From contig NZ_LKBG01000231.1 of NCBI RefSeq assembly GCF_001402945.1, forward strand, positions 1 through 40,359: a stretch of DNA of 40,359 bases, in the 5' to 3' direction. This document shows positions 26,155 to 35,043 of this stretch, piece by piece. A model generated the notes under the pieces. The model was not told where the DNA came from and did no database searches. It saw nothing but the letters and a program-made list of their open reading frames with translations. A program made the position numbers and the translations under genes. This DNA is from Acidiplasma aeolicum. GTDB taxonomy: Archaea > Thermoplasmatota > Thermoplasmata > Thermoplasmatales > Thermoplasmataceae. Every line of letters begins with the position of its first letter. The stretch's first letter is position 1.

Positions 26155-27594
26155 ATGTTAAGAAAATTTGTTAATGATTTTATGCTGGGTTTTTCCATAA
26201 ATTCATTTCAGAACGATCAGGGTAATGATTCCATGGCTGTTAACACGGACTGGTATAAATGGTCCACTGATAAAACCATGGAAAATATGAATTATGTTTC
26301 AGGTGGAATAGGTAATGGCCCGGATTTCTGGAATAATTTTAGGAAATATATAGATAAAATTGTAAATGCTGGATTAAACTCTGTAAAAATCGGGATTGAA
26401 TGGTCAAGAATATTTCCAGAAAGCACAGAAAATGTTGAGATTAATTATAAATCAAACTCCTCAGGCGATGTGTATTCAGCAGAATTTGATGATAATTTAT
26501 ATAAAATGCTGGATATCAGGGCAGATAGAAAAAGCCTTGAACATTATGAGTCAATTTTTAAATATATAAGGTCAAAAAATATCAGAATAATTGTTACATT
26601 ATGGGATGGAACATTACCATTGTGGATTCATGACCCTGTTGAATGCAACAGGAATTTACATAATTCAAAGAATAAGGGATGGCTTAATAAGAATACAGTT
26701 CTAGAATTTGGAAAATACTCATATTACATTTCAAAAAGGTTTGGCAGTTATATTGATTATTTTAACACGATGAACCGGCCAAATTATTTTGCAATAAACA
26801 GCTATTTATATGGCAATATTGAGGGATATCCACCGGGGCTTTCAGATTTTTCACTTTTAATGGAGGCATACCGTAATATGGCCTATGCACATAATCTGGC
26901 ATACCTTGCCATAAAAAAATCAATTAATAAGCCCGCTGGATTAACCATGGAGGTTCCATATTTTACACAGGAAATGGATAATGATAATAATATATTCATG
27001 GTAAATTTTGTCAAATATCTTTATTATAATTTATTTATAAATTCAGCACTTTATGGAAATTTTGACATGAACCTTACAGGTGAGTTTAAGGAATCAAGGC
27101 CATATGAATTCAACGGTACGGATTTTATAGGCATATCATATTATGGAAGCATTCCAGTAAGGTATGTGCAGAATGAGGGTGTTGATATAAGATACCGGTT
27201 TGCCTTTATACCATGCACTAACTGCAGCGATGATTTCCATGAAATCCATCCTGACGGAATTAAATATGTGGCATCCGAAATATATAATACATACAGAAAA
27301 CCCGTAATAATAACGGAAAACGGTATTGCAACAGAATCAGATGATAAAAGATGCGATTTCATTAAACATACATTAATAGCCCTGCATCAGGCAGTTAAAG
27401 ATTATCATATAAATTTAAAAGGATATTTTTACAGATCGCTTACAGATACCTATGAATGGGCACATGGTTTTTCATATAAATATGGGATTTTAAATGATAA
27501 CATAAACTTTAAGGATACAGGGTCCATGGATTTATACTCAAATGTGGCAAAAAATAATGGGATAGAGGATGAAAAATACCGTGCATATGAATAA
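26155..27594 (+). CDS. GH1 beta-glycosidase-fold protein lacking the catalytic acid/base
   Basis: 479 residues, close to archaeal LacS length. GH1 landmarks are present: FMLGFSINSFQNDQG (substrate Gln), KIGIEWSRIFP, LPLWIHDP, FIGISYYG, nucleophile Glu388 in IITENG, and DTYEWAHGFSYKYGI. However, the acid/base motif T-M/L-N-E-P reads TMNRPN, with Arg208 (codon CGG) replacing Glu. The usual substrate His of LxHWxLP is Asp151 (LWDGTLP), and the HWSL before the C-terminal EW motif reads YRSL. Hydrolysis by the normal retaining mechanism is therefore unlikely. It may be a binding protein, or use an external base as plant myrosinases do. The frame is intact and has its own promoter. Confidence 0.88.
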   Translation: MLRKFVNDFMLGFSINSFQNDQGNDSMAVNTDWYKWSTDKTMENMNYVSGGIGNGPDFWNNFRKYIDKIVNAGLNSVKIGIEWSRIFPESTENVEINYKSNSSGDVYSAEFDDNLYKMLDIRADRKSLEHYESIFKYIRSKNIRIIVTLWDGTLPLWIHDPVECNRNLHNSKNKGWLNKNTVLEFGKYSYYISKRFGSYIDYFNTMNRPNYFAINSYLYGNIEGYPPGLSDFSLLMEAYRNMAYAHNLAYLAIKKSINKPAGLTMEVPYFTQEMDNDNNIFMVNFVKYLYYNLFINSALYGNFDMNLTGEFKESRPYEFNGTDFIGISYYGSIPVRYVQNEGVDIRYRFAFIPCTNCSDDFHEIHPDGIKYVASEIYNTYRKPVIITENGIATESDDKRCDFIKHTLIALHQAVKDYHINLKGYFYRSLTDTYEWAHGFSYKYGILNDNINFKDTGSMDLYSNVAKNNGIEDEKYRAYE

Positions 27595-27624
27595 AAAATA
27601 AATATAATCTTTAACTTATTAATT

Positions 27625-28236
27625 ATGAACATCATAGAATACATTAAAACAGATGAAATAAAGGGCATAATAAAAAATATAATGAATGCAAAATTTGTGC
27701 TGGAGATGCAGGATGGGTCATTAAGTGATGATAAATTCAAATATTACCTTATTCAGGATGACATATATTTAAAATATTATAAGGAGGCCGGAACAAAAAT
27801 AAAAAATAATACAAAGAACAATGGCATTATAGAACTCTATGATGCAATAGGTTCCGATGAACCGGTGTTTCATCTTCAAATGCTGGATAAATTTGGAATA
27901 AAAAAGGAAAATATAACTGAGGATTTAATTAATTATACAACATATTCTTATATAAATCATTTAATAAGATGGTCAGAGGATTCAGATTATAACGGCATGC
28001 TGTCAATGCTTCCATGCCAGTGGTCCTATGAGTACATAGCGGAAAATTCAAATGTTAAATCTGATAAATACTCATTCTGGTTTGACTTTTATAAATCTGA
28101 TGGTTATATAAAAATCACGGCAAAATACTTTGATATACTAAAAGATCTGGAATTAACCGGGATGCAGAAAAACATCTTTAAATTTGGATTATTATATGAA
28201 TTAAATTACTGGATATGCAGTTATAATGGAATATAA
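27625..28236 (+). CDS. tenA: TenA/THI-4/PQQC-family protein
   Basis: 203 residues, all-helical haem-oxygenase-like fold. TenA marks are KFVLEMQDGSLSDDKFKYYLIQDDIYLKYY near residues 23-52, active-site Cys131 in MLPCQWSYEYIAE, and LLYELNYW near the C-terminus with the conserved Glu. TenA hydrolyses aminopyrimidines in thiamine salvage or splits thiamine (thiaminase II). No other thiamine gene is adjacent. It starts 30 bp after the GH1-like stop with its own AT-rich TATA region, and its last 11 bases overlap the FolC-like gene. Confidence 0.85.
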   Translation: MNIIEYIKTDEIKGIIKNIMNAKFVLEMQDGSLSDDKFKYYLIQDDIYLKYYKEAGTKIKNNTKNNGIIELYDAIGSDEPVFHLQMLDKFGIKKENITEDLINYTTYSYINHLIRWSEDSDYNGMLSMLPCQWSYEYIAENSNVKSDKYSFWFDFYKSDGYIKITAKYFDILKDLELTGMQKNIFKFGLLYELNYWICSYNGI

Positions 28237-29539
28237 ATATGGCTTTGGCATTAACCACTGGATGATTGAAGATACTCTTAATTATCTATATAATTTAAAG
28301 AGAAATGGAATTAAACTGGATTTAACAGCCACAAGGCTGTTTGCGGAATATAATGGCAACCCTCAGGATAATTACAGAAGCATACACATAGCGGGAACAA
28401 ATGGAAAGGGTTCAATTTCATCATACATTTATAATATATTGAGGCAGAAAAATAATACAGGACTTTACACATCACCACATTTAATAGATTTTAATGAAAG
28501 AATTGTATTTAACCGCGAATTAATCACTGATGAATATATAAAAAAATTTGTTGATAATAACAAAAATTATATAGAGGAGATGGCAAAAGAATACAGAAAT
28601 CCAACCTTTTTTGAGACCACAACGGTTATGGCATTTAAATATTTTTCAGACAGGCATGCAGATTATGCTTCAGTTGAGGTTGGCCTTGGGGGGCGTCTGG
28701 ATTCCACAAATATAATAAATCCCGAGGTAAGTGTGATAGCCCAGATAGGCTATGAGCATTACAGAATACTTGGCTGCTCATTAACATCAATTGCATATGA
28801 AAAGGGCGGAATAATTAAGGAAACAAAACCTGTTGTACTGCTTGACGACAAGCCCGAGGTTGTGGCCGAGATTAAAAAACTTGCAGCAGTGAGAAAATCA
28901 AAATTAATCCGTGTATCTGAATACTGCACTGTTAAAGATCTTGAATATGATATGGAAAAAATAAAATTTACTGCAGTTACTCCTGATGGCAGCTATAATA
29001 TAGACGCAAAAAATTCAGGGCTGTTTCAGGTTAAAAATATCTGCACTGCAATAGCAGCCGTGAATTCACTTGAAAATCCTCCAGATATAAATACAGTTGA
29101 AAGGGGAATATATGAAAGCAGATGGCCCGGCCGGTTCGAGATTGTTGACAGCCATCCGCTGGTTATTTTTGATTCCGCACATAACCCGCCAGCTGCAAAT
29201 GCACTTGTTGAATCATACACAAAAATCATAGGTAAAAAACCTTTACTTGTTATAGGCATGCTCTCAGACAAGGATGTTTTCTCATACCTTTCTGTCATGA
29301 GCCGTTTATCAGACAGTGTTATATTTACAACGCCTGATGAACCAGAAAGGGCAATACCACCCCAGACCCTCAGAGAATTATCAGGCAATCTGTTTAAGAA
29401 CATCACTGTTATTGATGACCCTGTTATGGCATATGAATATGCCATTAAATCATCAGACTATATACTTGTGACTGGATCTATGTATCTTGTCGGATTTTTA
29501 AAAAAATATATAGGTTCACCGGCAGTACCATTTATCTAA
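28226..29539 (+). CDS. folC: Folylpolyglutamate / dihydrofolate synthase-like Mur ligase
   Basis: 437 residues. The ATP loop is HIAGTNGKGSISSY. TSPHLIDFNERI, FFETTTVMAF, SVEVGLGGRLDSTNI, GYEHYRILG and EKGGIIK are FolC blocks, with SHPLVIFDSAHNPPAA in the C-terminal domain. It links glutamate to dihydropteroate or folate. Its ATG lies inside the tenA end (11-bp overlap), suggesting coupled translation. With MptD and the FTCD halves it supports a folate-like cofactor in this organism. Whether it acts on folate or another pterin is unresolved. Confidence 0.88.
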   Translation: MEYKYGFGINHWMIEDTLNYLYNLKRNGIKLDLTATRLFAEYNGNPQDNYRSIHIAGTNGKGSISSYIYNILRQKNNTGLYTSPHLIDFNERIVFNRELITDEYIKKFVDNNKNYIEEMAKEYRNPTFFETTTVMAFKYFSDRHADYASVEVGLGGRLDSTNIINPEVSVIAQIGYEHYRILGCSLTSIAYEKGGIIKETKPVVLLDDKPEVVAEIKKLAAVRKSKLIRVSEYCTVKDLEYDMEKIKFTAVTPDGSYNIDAKNSGLFQVKNICTAIAAVNSLENPPDINTVERGIYESRWPGRFEIVDSHPLVIFDSAHNPPAANALVESYTKIIGKKPLLVIGMLSDKDVFSYLSVMSRLSDSVIFTTPDEPERAIPPQTLRELSGNLFKNITVIDDPVMAYEYAIKSSDYILVTGSMYLVGFLKKYIGSPAVPFI

Positions 29540-29608
29540 GAATAAATAAATAGATAAAACAGTCAGTAACTAACCCAGTTAAAAAATATTTTTGTATATC
29601 CAATACAT

Positions 29609-29624
29609 AGCTATTTTATTAGCT
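29609..29624. promoter_or_regulatory. Inverted repeat just upstream of cdc6
   Basis: AGCTA (29609-29613) and TAGCT (29620-29624) form a dyad with spacer TTTTAT, ending seven bases before the cdc6 ATG. It covers the expected TATA/start zone and could be an autoregulatory Cdc6 site or simply an AT-rich coincidence. Confidence 0.3.
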
Positions 29625-29631
29625 GATATTT

Positions 29632-30894
29632 ATGGACAACCCTTTTATTAAATACAGTAAAACAAGCGATTACGTTATAGGCGACCTTAAAAAATTAAGC
29701 AGTTCATATATACCCGACAACTTTCCACACAGGGAAAAGCAGATAAATGAAATTGCAAAAATACTAAGCTCAATTATTAACGGGGGAATTGCATCAAATA
29801 TACTTATATATGGAAAATCCGGATCAGGAAAAACATCCTCAACATTGTATGTTACATCAATGCTCTCCGAGGCTGTTTCAGGAAATTTAAACTCAATTTA
29901 TATAAACTGTGAAATCTATGATTCACAGTATTCCATACTTATAAATATAATAAACTCAATAAATATTGGTGAAACACAGGTGCCCTCTCTTGGACTTCCA
30001 CTGGATCGCGTTTATTTTGAATTAATTAGAAGATTAAAAAAATCAGGAAAATATACAATAATAATACTTGATGAAATAGATAAATTAATCCAGAAAAATG
30101 GCAGTGATGCACTTTATGTTATACTTAAGGTTATATCTGAGGTTAACGCATCGATTATAGGAATTACAAATGACTCATCATTTGTTAACAGGCTTGATGC
30201 CCGGGTCCAGAGCAGGCTTAATCAGGAGAGCATAATATTCCCGCCATACAATGCAATTGAACTAAGGGATATACTCAATTTTAGGGTATCCGGGATTATT
30301 AAAAGGGAATTTATAGATGATTCTGCCATTAATTTATGTGCCGCACTTGGTGCACAGGAACATGGAGATGCCAGAAAATCCATAGATTTGTTAAGAATAG
30401 CCATAGAGAATGCACTCAGGGAGGGTAGGGATCTGGTAACAGCAGATGATGTATACCGTGCCAGGGATAAATTTGAGATGAATATATTAAAGGAATCAAT
30501 AAAAACCCTGCCAATACATTCAAAAATGGTACTTTTAAGTGCAGCATTAACACAGGAAACAGACTCAGATCTTACAGTGACCGGTGAAATATATGAAAAT
30601 TACAAAAACATTAGCACCGAGCTTGGTTTTCAACCATTAACAATGAGAAGAATATCCGATCTTTTAACTGACCTTGAGGACCTTGGCCTTCTCTCAACAA
30701 ATACCAGAAGCCTTGGGAGATATGGTAGAACCAAATTTATTCGTGTTATGGGGTCCATAGAAAATATAAAATCATACATTATGGAAGATCCGGCATTTAT
30801 AAACTTCCAGGGTTCCAAAATAGTTAAGCAGACCAAACTGAGAACCAACTTCGACTCATATTTCGACGGGTTAAATGAGAACAATAATAAATAA
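29632..30894 (+). CDS. cdc6: Orc1/Cdc6-type replication initiator
   Basis: 420 residues. The AAA+ domain has Walker A IYGKSGSGKTS (60-70), Walker B IIILDEIDKL (143-152), sensor 1 GITNDSSF and sensor 2 GDARKSIDLLR. A C-terminal winged-helix domain follows from about residue 300 (KMVLLSAALTQ ... RTKFIRV). It binds origin recognition boxes and loads MCM. Archaeal origins often lie beside this gene. The upstream gap is only 92 bp and shows AACT-AACCC-AGTT and AGCTA/TAGCT dyads, but I see no clear origin box set. Confidence 0.95.
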   Translation: MDNPFIKYSKTSDYVIGDLKKLSSSYIPDNFPHREKQINEIAKILSSIINGGIASNILIYGKSGSGKTSSTLYVTSMLSEAVSGNLNSIYINCEIYDSQYSILINIINSINIGETQVPSLGLPLDRVYFELIRRLKKSGKYTIIILDEIDKLIQKNGSDALYVILKVISEVNASIIGITNDSSFVNRLDARVQSRLNQESIIFPPYNAIELRDILNFRVSGIIKREFIDDSAINLCAALGAQEHGDARKSIDLLRIAIENALREGRDLVTADDVYRARDKFEMNILKESIKTLPIHSKMVLLSAALTQETDSDLTVTGEIYENYKNISTELGFQPLTMRRISDLLTDLEDLGLLSTNTRSLGRYGRTKFIRVMGSIENIKSYIMEDPAFINFQGSKIVKQTKLRTNFDSYFDGLNENNNK

Positions 30895-30930
30895 TGAAAA
30901 TTTTTAATAAACATATGACAATATACAATC

Positions 30931-31221
30931 ATGTTTAAGGTATTCGAAATCTCAAAGGAAAACAGAAATATTATAGACGAGGTTCTTAACGATGATGTTC
31001 TTGGCAGGCAATCAGTTCAGTACAAGGATGGCGCAGAATTTGGATATGATTCATCATATATACTTTTGATTGAGGGTTCTCCAGATATTTTTGAGAGGGT
31101 AAATTCAATACTCAATGGAAAATCTGAAGAAATTGGCGGGAAAAAGGCCGAAAAAATTTATGAGAAAATAAAGGAGGACGAAAACAATTCAAAGGAAGGC
31201 ATGGGATTTATTTTTGGATGA
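30931..31221 (+). CDS. Small hypothetical protein coupled to a P-loop kinase gene
   Basis: 96 residues, not recognised: MFKVFEISKENRNIIDEVLN, then SSYILLIEGSPDIFERVNSI, a charged helix KKAEKIYEKIKEDEN and a MGFIFG tail. No membrane span or metal motif. The N-terminal 70 residues could form a small alpha/beta domain. A TATA-like TTTTTAATAAAC lies about 25 nt upstream, 36 bp after cdc6. The next gene starts three bases after its stop, so both are probably made together. Confidence 0.65.
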   Translation: MFKVFEISKENRNIIDEVLNDDVLGRQSVQYKDGAEFGYDSSYILLIEGSPDIFERVNSILNGKSEEIGGKKAEKIYEKIKEDENNSKEGMGFIFG

Positions 31222-31224
31222 AAA

Positions 31225-31788
31225 ATGTTAATTATTACTGGCATGCCGGGTGCCGGCAAGGATGAATTTGTTAAGGTTGCCAGATCCATGGGCTTTGTGG
31301 ATGTCCACATGGGCAATACTGTGAAAAAATATGCATTAAAAAATAATATTAAGCAGGATGATTCATCAATAGGTAAGTATGCATCAGCAGAGCGTCAGCG
31401 TTTTGGCATGGACATATGGGCAAAAAGAACAGCCGAGGACATTAGGGAACCGGACATAACAATAGTTGATGGTTTAAGAAATTGTGAGGAGCTTGAATAT
31501 TTTAAAAAGCATTTTGATAATATAATAGTTATAGCTGTATTTGCAAATGAATCAGAGAGGCTTGAAAGAATCCTTAAACGTGACCGCGAGGATGATGTTA
31601 AAAGTCAGGAGGGCCTTCGAAAGAGGGATAGCAGGGAGCTGTCATGGGGCATAGGCAAGGTAATATCACTTGCAGATTACATGATTGTAAATGATTCAAC
31701 CCTTGATGAATATCATAAAAATGTAGGAATTCTATTGAATGATATTATAAACAGGCACTCTGAAATAAAGAAAAAACTAGTCAAATAA
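31225..31788 (+). CDS. P-loop nucleoside/dephospho-CoA kinase-like protein (UPF0200 type)
   Basis: 187 residues. Walker A is TGMPGAGKDEF near the N-terminus. MGNTVKKYA, IGKYASAERQRFGMDIWAK and IVDGLRNCEELEYF are typical of the archaeal UPF0200 family, related to adenylate and dephospho-CoA kinases; RILKRDREDD is a lid-like Arg region and ADYMIVNDSTLDEY is also typical. Reaction unproven: phosphorylation of a nucleotide or CoA precursor is likely. It follows the small hypothetical gene by three bases and overlaps the end of convergent purQ by 12 bp. Confidence 0.82.
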   Translation: MLIITGMPGAGKDEFVKVARSMGFVDVHMGNTVKKYALKNNIKQDDSSIGKYASAERQRFGMDIWAKRTAEDIREPDITIVDGLRNCEELEYFKKHFDNIIVIAVFANESERLERILKRDREDDVKSQEGLRKRDSRELSWGIGKVISLADYMIVNDSTLDEYHKNVGILLNDIINRHSEIKKKLVK

Positions 31789-32565
31789 TTTTTTTGTGTA
31801 ATTATATATGGCCTTAAAAAAATATTCACCTGTACCTTTTTCATGCACATGGCCGTCAGGCATCATCTGAAAATTATAGTAAACACGTTCGGGATGTGGC
31901 ATCAGACCTATTACATTGCCATTTTCGTTTGATATTCCGGCTATGTCCATTACCGAGCCATTGGGATTCCATGGATATCCTGATCCGGTTCCATCAGGAT
32001 TTGTGTACTTAAATAATATCTGATCATTTTGTAAAACCTCATCAAGTATATTTTCATTTTTGAATAAAACGCGTCCCTCAAGATGTGCCACAGGAACCTG
32101 CATTATCCTGTCCCTAAATGCACTTTCAAATATTTTATTTCTGGATGTGTAATTAAAATATGTATACCTGCATTCAAACCTGTTGGATTCATTTACTGCC
32201 AGAACCATGGATCTTTCCATTTTATTTCCTGTATCAGGAAGCATGCCAAGCTCACTAAGAACCTGAAATCCATTACATATTCCAAGAATTACCCTGTTTA
32301 AATCATTAAATTTCTGGAGGTCTCTTATATATGCCCTTAGCCTCGCGGCAAATATGGCACCCGCCCTGATATAATCACCGGCAGAGAATCCACCCGGTAT
32401 TAATAAAACATCATAATCCAGAAGATTTTTTCTACCTGAATTTAAATCGAAAATATGTATGTAATCCGGTATAAAGCCAGAACGCTGGAGGGATAAATAT
32501 GCTTCCTCCTCGTTATTTGTCCCCTCCATTCTGAGGACTCCTGCCCTTAAACCGTCACTTTGCAC
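31777..32565 (-). CDS. purQ: Phosphoribosylformylglycinamidine synthase subunit PurQ
   Basis: 262 residues, a class I glutamine amidotransferase. [17 protein letters not shown] starts the domain, [17 protein letters not shown] follows, and the triad is Cys97 (GICNGFQ), His224 and Glu226 (MPHPERV). It supplies ammonia to PurL in purine synthesis. The start is GTG at 32565, 11 bases inside the eL40 gene, preceded by AAGGAGAT at 32571-32578. The nearest residue to the usual start (VLR) has no other start codon, so GTG is favoured. Other pur genes are not seen here. Confidence 0.92.
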   Translation of the reverse strand: MQSDGLRAGVLRMEGTNNEEEAYLSLQRSGFIPDYIHIFDLNSGRKNLLDYDVLLIPGGFSAGDYIRAGAIFAARLRAYIRDLQKFNDLNRVILGICNGFQVLSELGMLPDTGNKMERSMVLAVNESNRFECRYTYFNYTSRNKIFESAFRDRIMQVPVAHLEGRVLFKNENILDEVLQNDQILFKYTNPDGTGSGYPWNPNGSVMDIAGISNENGNVIGLMPHPERVYYNFQMMPDGHVHEKGTGEYFFKAIYNYTKKLFD

Positions 32566-32704
32566 TTTTTATCTCCTTTGATTTAACTCTAAGACCGGTA
32601 TAACCGCATTTTCTGCATCTTTCGGCCCTTATTGAGTTCCTTGCGTAGCATCTCATGCATATCTTTTTATTTAATCTTCTCTCTACTGCTTCTGGAAAAG
32701 GCAT
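32555..32704 (-). CDS. rpl40e: Ribosomal protein eL40 (49 residues)
   Basis: The frame from ATG 32704 reads [20 protein letters not shown], then [20 protein letters not shown] and KSKEIKSAK before TGA. The zinc set is C16-x2-C19 and C30-x2-C33, and FPEA-E-RL-N-KICM-C is the archaeal L40e pattern. It is a structural protein of the large ribosomal subunit. GTGAT lies three bases before the ATG. It sits between fbp (66 bp upstream) and purQ (overlapping its end by 11 bp), so it is translated with purQ. At 49 codons it is easily missed by length filters. Confidence 0.93.
   Translation of the reverse strand: MPFPEAVERRLNKKICMRCYARNSIRAERCRKCGYTGLRVKSKEIKSAK
32571..32578 (-). promoter_or_regulatory. 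Ribosome binding site for the purQ GTG start
   Basis: AAGGAGAT on the minus strand, inside the eL40 coding sequence, ends five bases before the GTG at 32565. It supports both the GTG start and coupled translation of purQ. Confidence 0.6.
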
Positions 32705-32707
32705 AAA

Positions 32708-32712
32708 ATCAC
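32708..32712 (-). promoter_or_regulatory. Ribosome binding site for eL40
   Basis: GTGAT on the minus strand, three bases before ATG 32704, matches the SD core used elsewhere in the window. Confidence 0.5.
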
Positions 32713-32770
32713 AAGGCTTAATCAAAAAAGAATATTTTAACTTTGTTATAAAAATTTAAAAAAGTTATTT

Positions 32771-33916
32771 TTATCTTTCAAGCTTCATTTCACTCTTTGC
32801 ACCCTTATCCTCTATGTTCTTAAATCTGGGTGCAAGTTTTTCAAGTATTCTTGGAAGTGCTGTATATTCCATGTCCTCATCAGGAAGCCTATGAGGCTCA
32901 AATACGCCCATCTTCCTTATGTAGTTTGCCATCTGAAGGGCCTCTGTTCTTGCAAAGTCAAATGCAACATCGTTAAACATATCTACAGGCCCATGAAGCT
33001 TTCCATCCTTTAACACAAAGCCCATGGCAGCAACCCTTGGTGGACCATCAAATCTGGTCATCATTGAGTTATTTAATCCAACAGGCATTATGGGTCCATT
33101 AAATGATCCACGCATCCAGCCTGATACAAGATATGAGTTTGCAAATGGTTCAAGTGCCTCACCTGATGCAGGAAGACCGGACTGTATTCTCACTATGCCC
33201 GCTGGGTCATCCTTTCCCACGTATTCACCGGCTATAAATGATAATTTATCAGTGGTTATAACTGCAACATTTTCGTCCGGGAGCTTGCTGTGTGTTTCCT
33301 TTGTAAATACCCTTTTAATTACATATTTCCCCTTTGAACCTATAAGTGCAAGGAGATCATATGTATCCTCAGGCAGGGACATTATTACCTTCTTTCCGTT
33401 GTATATATCCCAGACCTCAAATTTGAATCCCATGTGCATATTCGGGTCTATTACCAAACCCGGGGTGTTAAAAGGATCCCCAAACATTTTATATATTGGG
33501 TAATTAAATGCTCCAGGCTCTGTCTTATCCATCATGTAAACTATGAATGGCTCTGCCTTTCTTGGTGTAATTTCGAGTTCTGCGACTCCTGGCCCCATGC
33601 CCTTTATATTTCCTGAAAATGCATCCTTTAGCAAGTCCTGACCGGCACCATACAAGCCCGCCTCCTTTGCCACCTCTGTACCGGCCTTGAAGGCGTTCCA
33701 TGCGAGTTCATGTATTTCAGGGTTATCAGCACCCATTTTATGTACCATGGTTATCTGTATGTCATCACCTATATGTGATATATGGTAATCAGAAATAAGA
33801 GATTCCCCATTTTCCTTTATGTATTTATCAACAGCATTAACCACCGGCTCATATACAACAGTGTGCCCTGGTAAGCTTCCAATATCTGCCTTTATATGTG
33901 ATATGGTTGTCTTCAT
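32771..33916 (-). CDS. fbp: Fructose-1,6-bisphosphate aldolase/phosphatase
   Basis: 381 residues, the bifunctional archaeal class V enzyme. It begins TTISHIKADIGSLPGH with the metal-binding HIKADIG motif. ISHIGDDIQI, GAGQDLLKDAFSGN and GPGVAELE follow; the Schiff-base Lys235 and nearby Tyr232 lie in EYVGKDDPAG, and FNGPIMPVGL is also typical. It condenses triose phosphates and removes the C1 phosphate to give fructose-6-phosphate in gluconeogenesis, using Mg2+. It ends 66 bp before eL40 on the same strand. An AATTTAATAAGT element about 30 nt upstream is the likely promoter. Confidence 0.96.
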   Translation of the reverse strand: MKTTISHIKADIGSLPGHTVVYEPVVNAVDKYIKENGESLISDYHISHIGDDIQITMVHKMGADNPEIHELAWNAFKAGTEVAKEAGLYGAGQDLLKDAFSGNIKGMGPGVAELEITPRKAEPFIVYMMDKTEPGAFNYPIYKMFGDPFNTPGLVIDPNMHMGFKFEVWDIYNGKKVIMSLPEDTYDLLALIGSKGKYVIKRVFTKETHSKLPDENVAVITTDKLSFIAGEYVGKDDPAGIVRIQSGLPASGEALEPFANSYLVSGWMRGSFNGPIMPVGLNNSMMTRFDGPPRVAAMGFVLKDGKLHGPVDMFNDVAFDFARTEALQMANYIRKMGVFEPHRLPDEDMEYTALPRILEKLAPRFKNIEDKGAKSEMKLER

Positions 33917-34035
33917 GCTTAATATATTGTTAACATACTTATTAAATTTTTTGTTATAAATCGTAACTGTTTTTAAATAAATATTCAGTGCATTTTCCCA
34001 TTTATAAAAAAATACTAAAAAACTTTAATTATATT

Positions 34036-35043
34036 TTATAGCATTTTTGCATAATTAATGCTGATGGCAATGCCGGATTCCTTTATCATTCTTGCAATGA
34101 AGCCATTAACACGGTAATTAAAAAAATCACCGAAATAATAATTGCCAACTCTTATAATGTTTGCAAAATTATTCGGCTTATATTCCAAATCCTCACCCAT
34201 TGCATTTGCCATGGCCCTTATGCCTGATGACCTTGCTATAATTGCAGACATGGGTGTGAATGTGTTTTTAATGGCCATGGAATCACCGCATGCATAAACA
34301 TCATCATAATCAACAGATCTTAAATAACTATCAACAACAATTTTTGAATTTAGGGTTGTTATGTCAAGATCATTAAGCAGTAAATTTCCAGTGAGCCCTC
34401 CTGCAAAAACAGAAACATCAGATTTAAAATCACCAGCATCGGTAATTATGGAATCTTTTTTAACCTCAATAACCTTTGTGTTAAAAAGAACATCAACACC
34501 GAGTTCAGAAAGTTTTTTTAAGGCTATTTCATGATACTCATTCTTTAAGCCCTGCAATAATCTTTTTCCCGCCTCTATTATTTTTATATTCACTCCATGT
34601 AACGACCCTGCAAGTTCGACACCCAAGTAGCCGCCGCCTATTATTGTAAGATTTTTTGCATTCTTAATTGAATCTCTCAATTTAATGGCATCACTGAGCT
34701 GGGCCATTGGGTATATGTACTGTTTACCCTTTAAAAATGAATAATTCTGTGATTTTCCAAGAGCAACTATTAACTTATCGTATCCAATTTTTCTTTTTTT
34801 TGTAATCACCTTCCTATTTTTAAAATCTATATCCATAACCTCATCATATACATCTGCATTTCTTTTTATTACAGCAAATTTTTGATCCATGCCCGAGGCA
34901 ACATCAATTAACCTTGGAAATACAGTCATTAATTCAGATTTTTCAACAAGCATGGCATCCCTGTTATAAGTTTTCGCGGCCACGCCCGCTATGCCTCCAC
35001 CAATAATTACAATTTTTTCCATAAACGGTAAATCAGAAAGCAT
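34036..35043 (-). CDS. NDH-2-like FAD/NAD(P) oxidoreductase
   Basis: 335 residues. The FAD-binding motif IVIIGGGIAGVAA is at the N-terminus, LIVALG closes the first domain, a second dinucleotide fold TIIGGGYLGVELAG lies near residue 140, and the flavin-binding VYACGDSMAI near residue 265. It resembles type II NADH dehydrogenases or sulfide:quinone reductases but lacks the Cys pair of the latter. The start is ATG 35043, overlapping the GGGP synthase end by 11 bp, or ATG 35022 directly before EKIVIIGGG. It probably feeds electrons to the quinone pool at the membrane. Last gene of the lipid unit. Confidence 0.8.
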   Translation of the reverse strand: MLSDLPFMEKIVIIGGGIAGVAAKTYNRDAMLVEKSELMTVFPRLIDVASGMDQKFAVIKRNADVYDEVMDIDFKNRKVITKKRKIGYDKLIVALGKSQNYSFLKGKQYIYPMAQLSDAIKLRDSIKNAKNLTIIGGGYLGVELAGSLHGVNIKIIEAGKRLLQGLKNEYHEIALKKLSELGVDVLFNTKVIEVKKDSIITDAGDFKSDVSVFAGGLTGNLLLNDLDITTLNSKIVVDSYLRSVDYDDVYACGDSMAIKNTFTPMSAIIARSSGIRAMANAMGEDLEYKPNNFANIIRVGNYYFGDFFNYRVNGFIARMIKESGIAISINYAKML

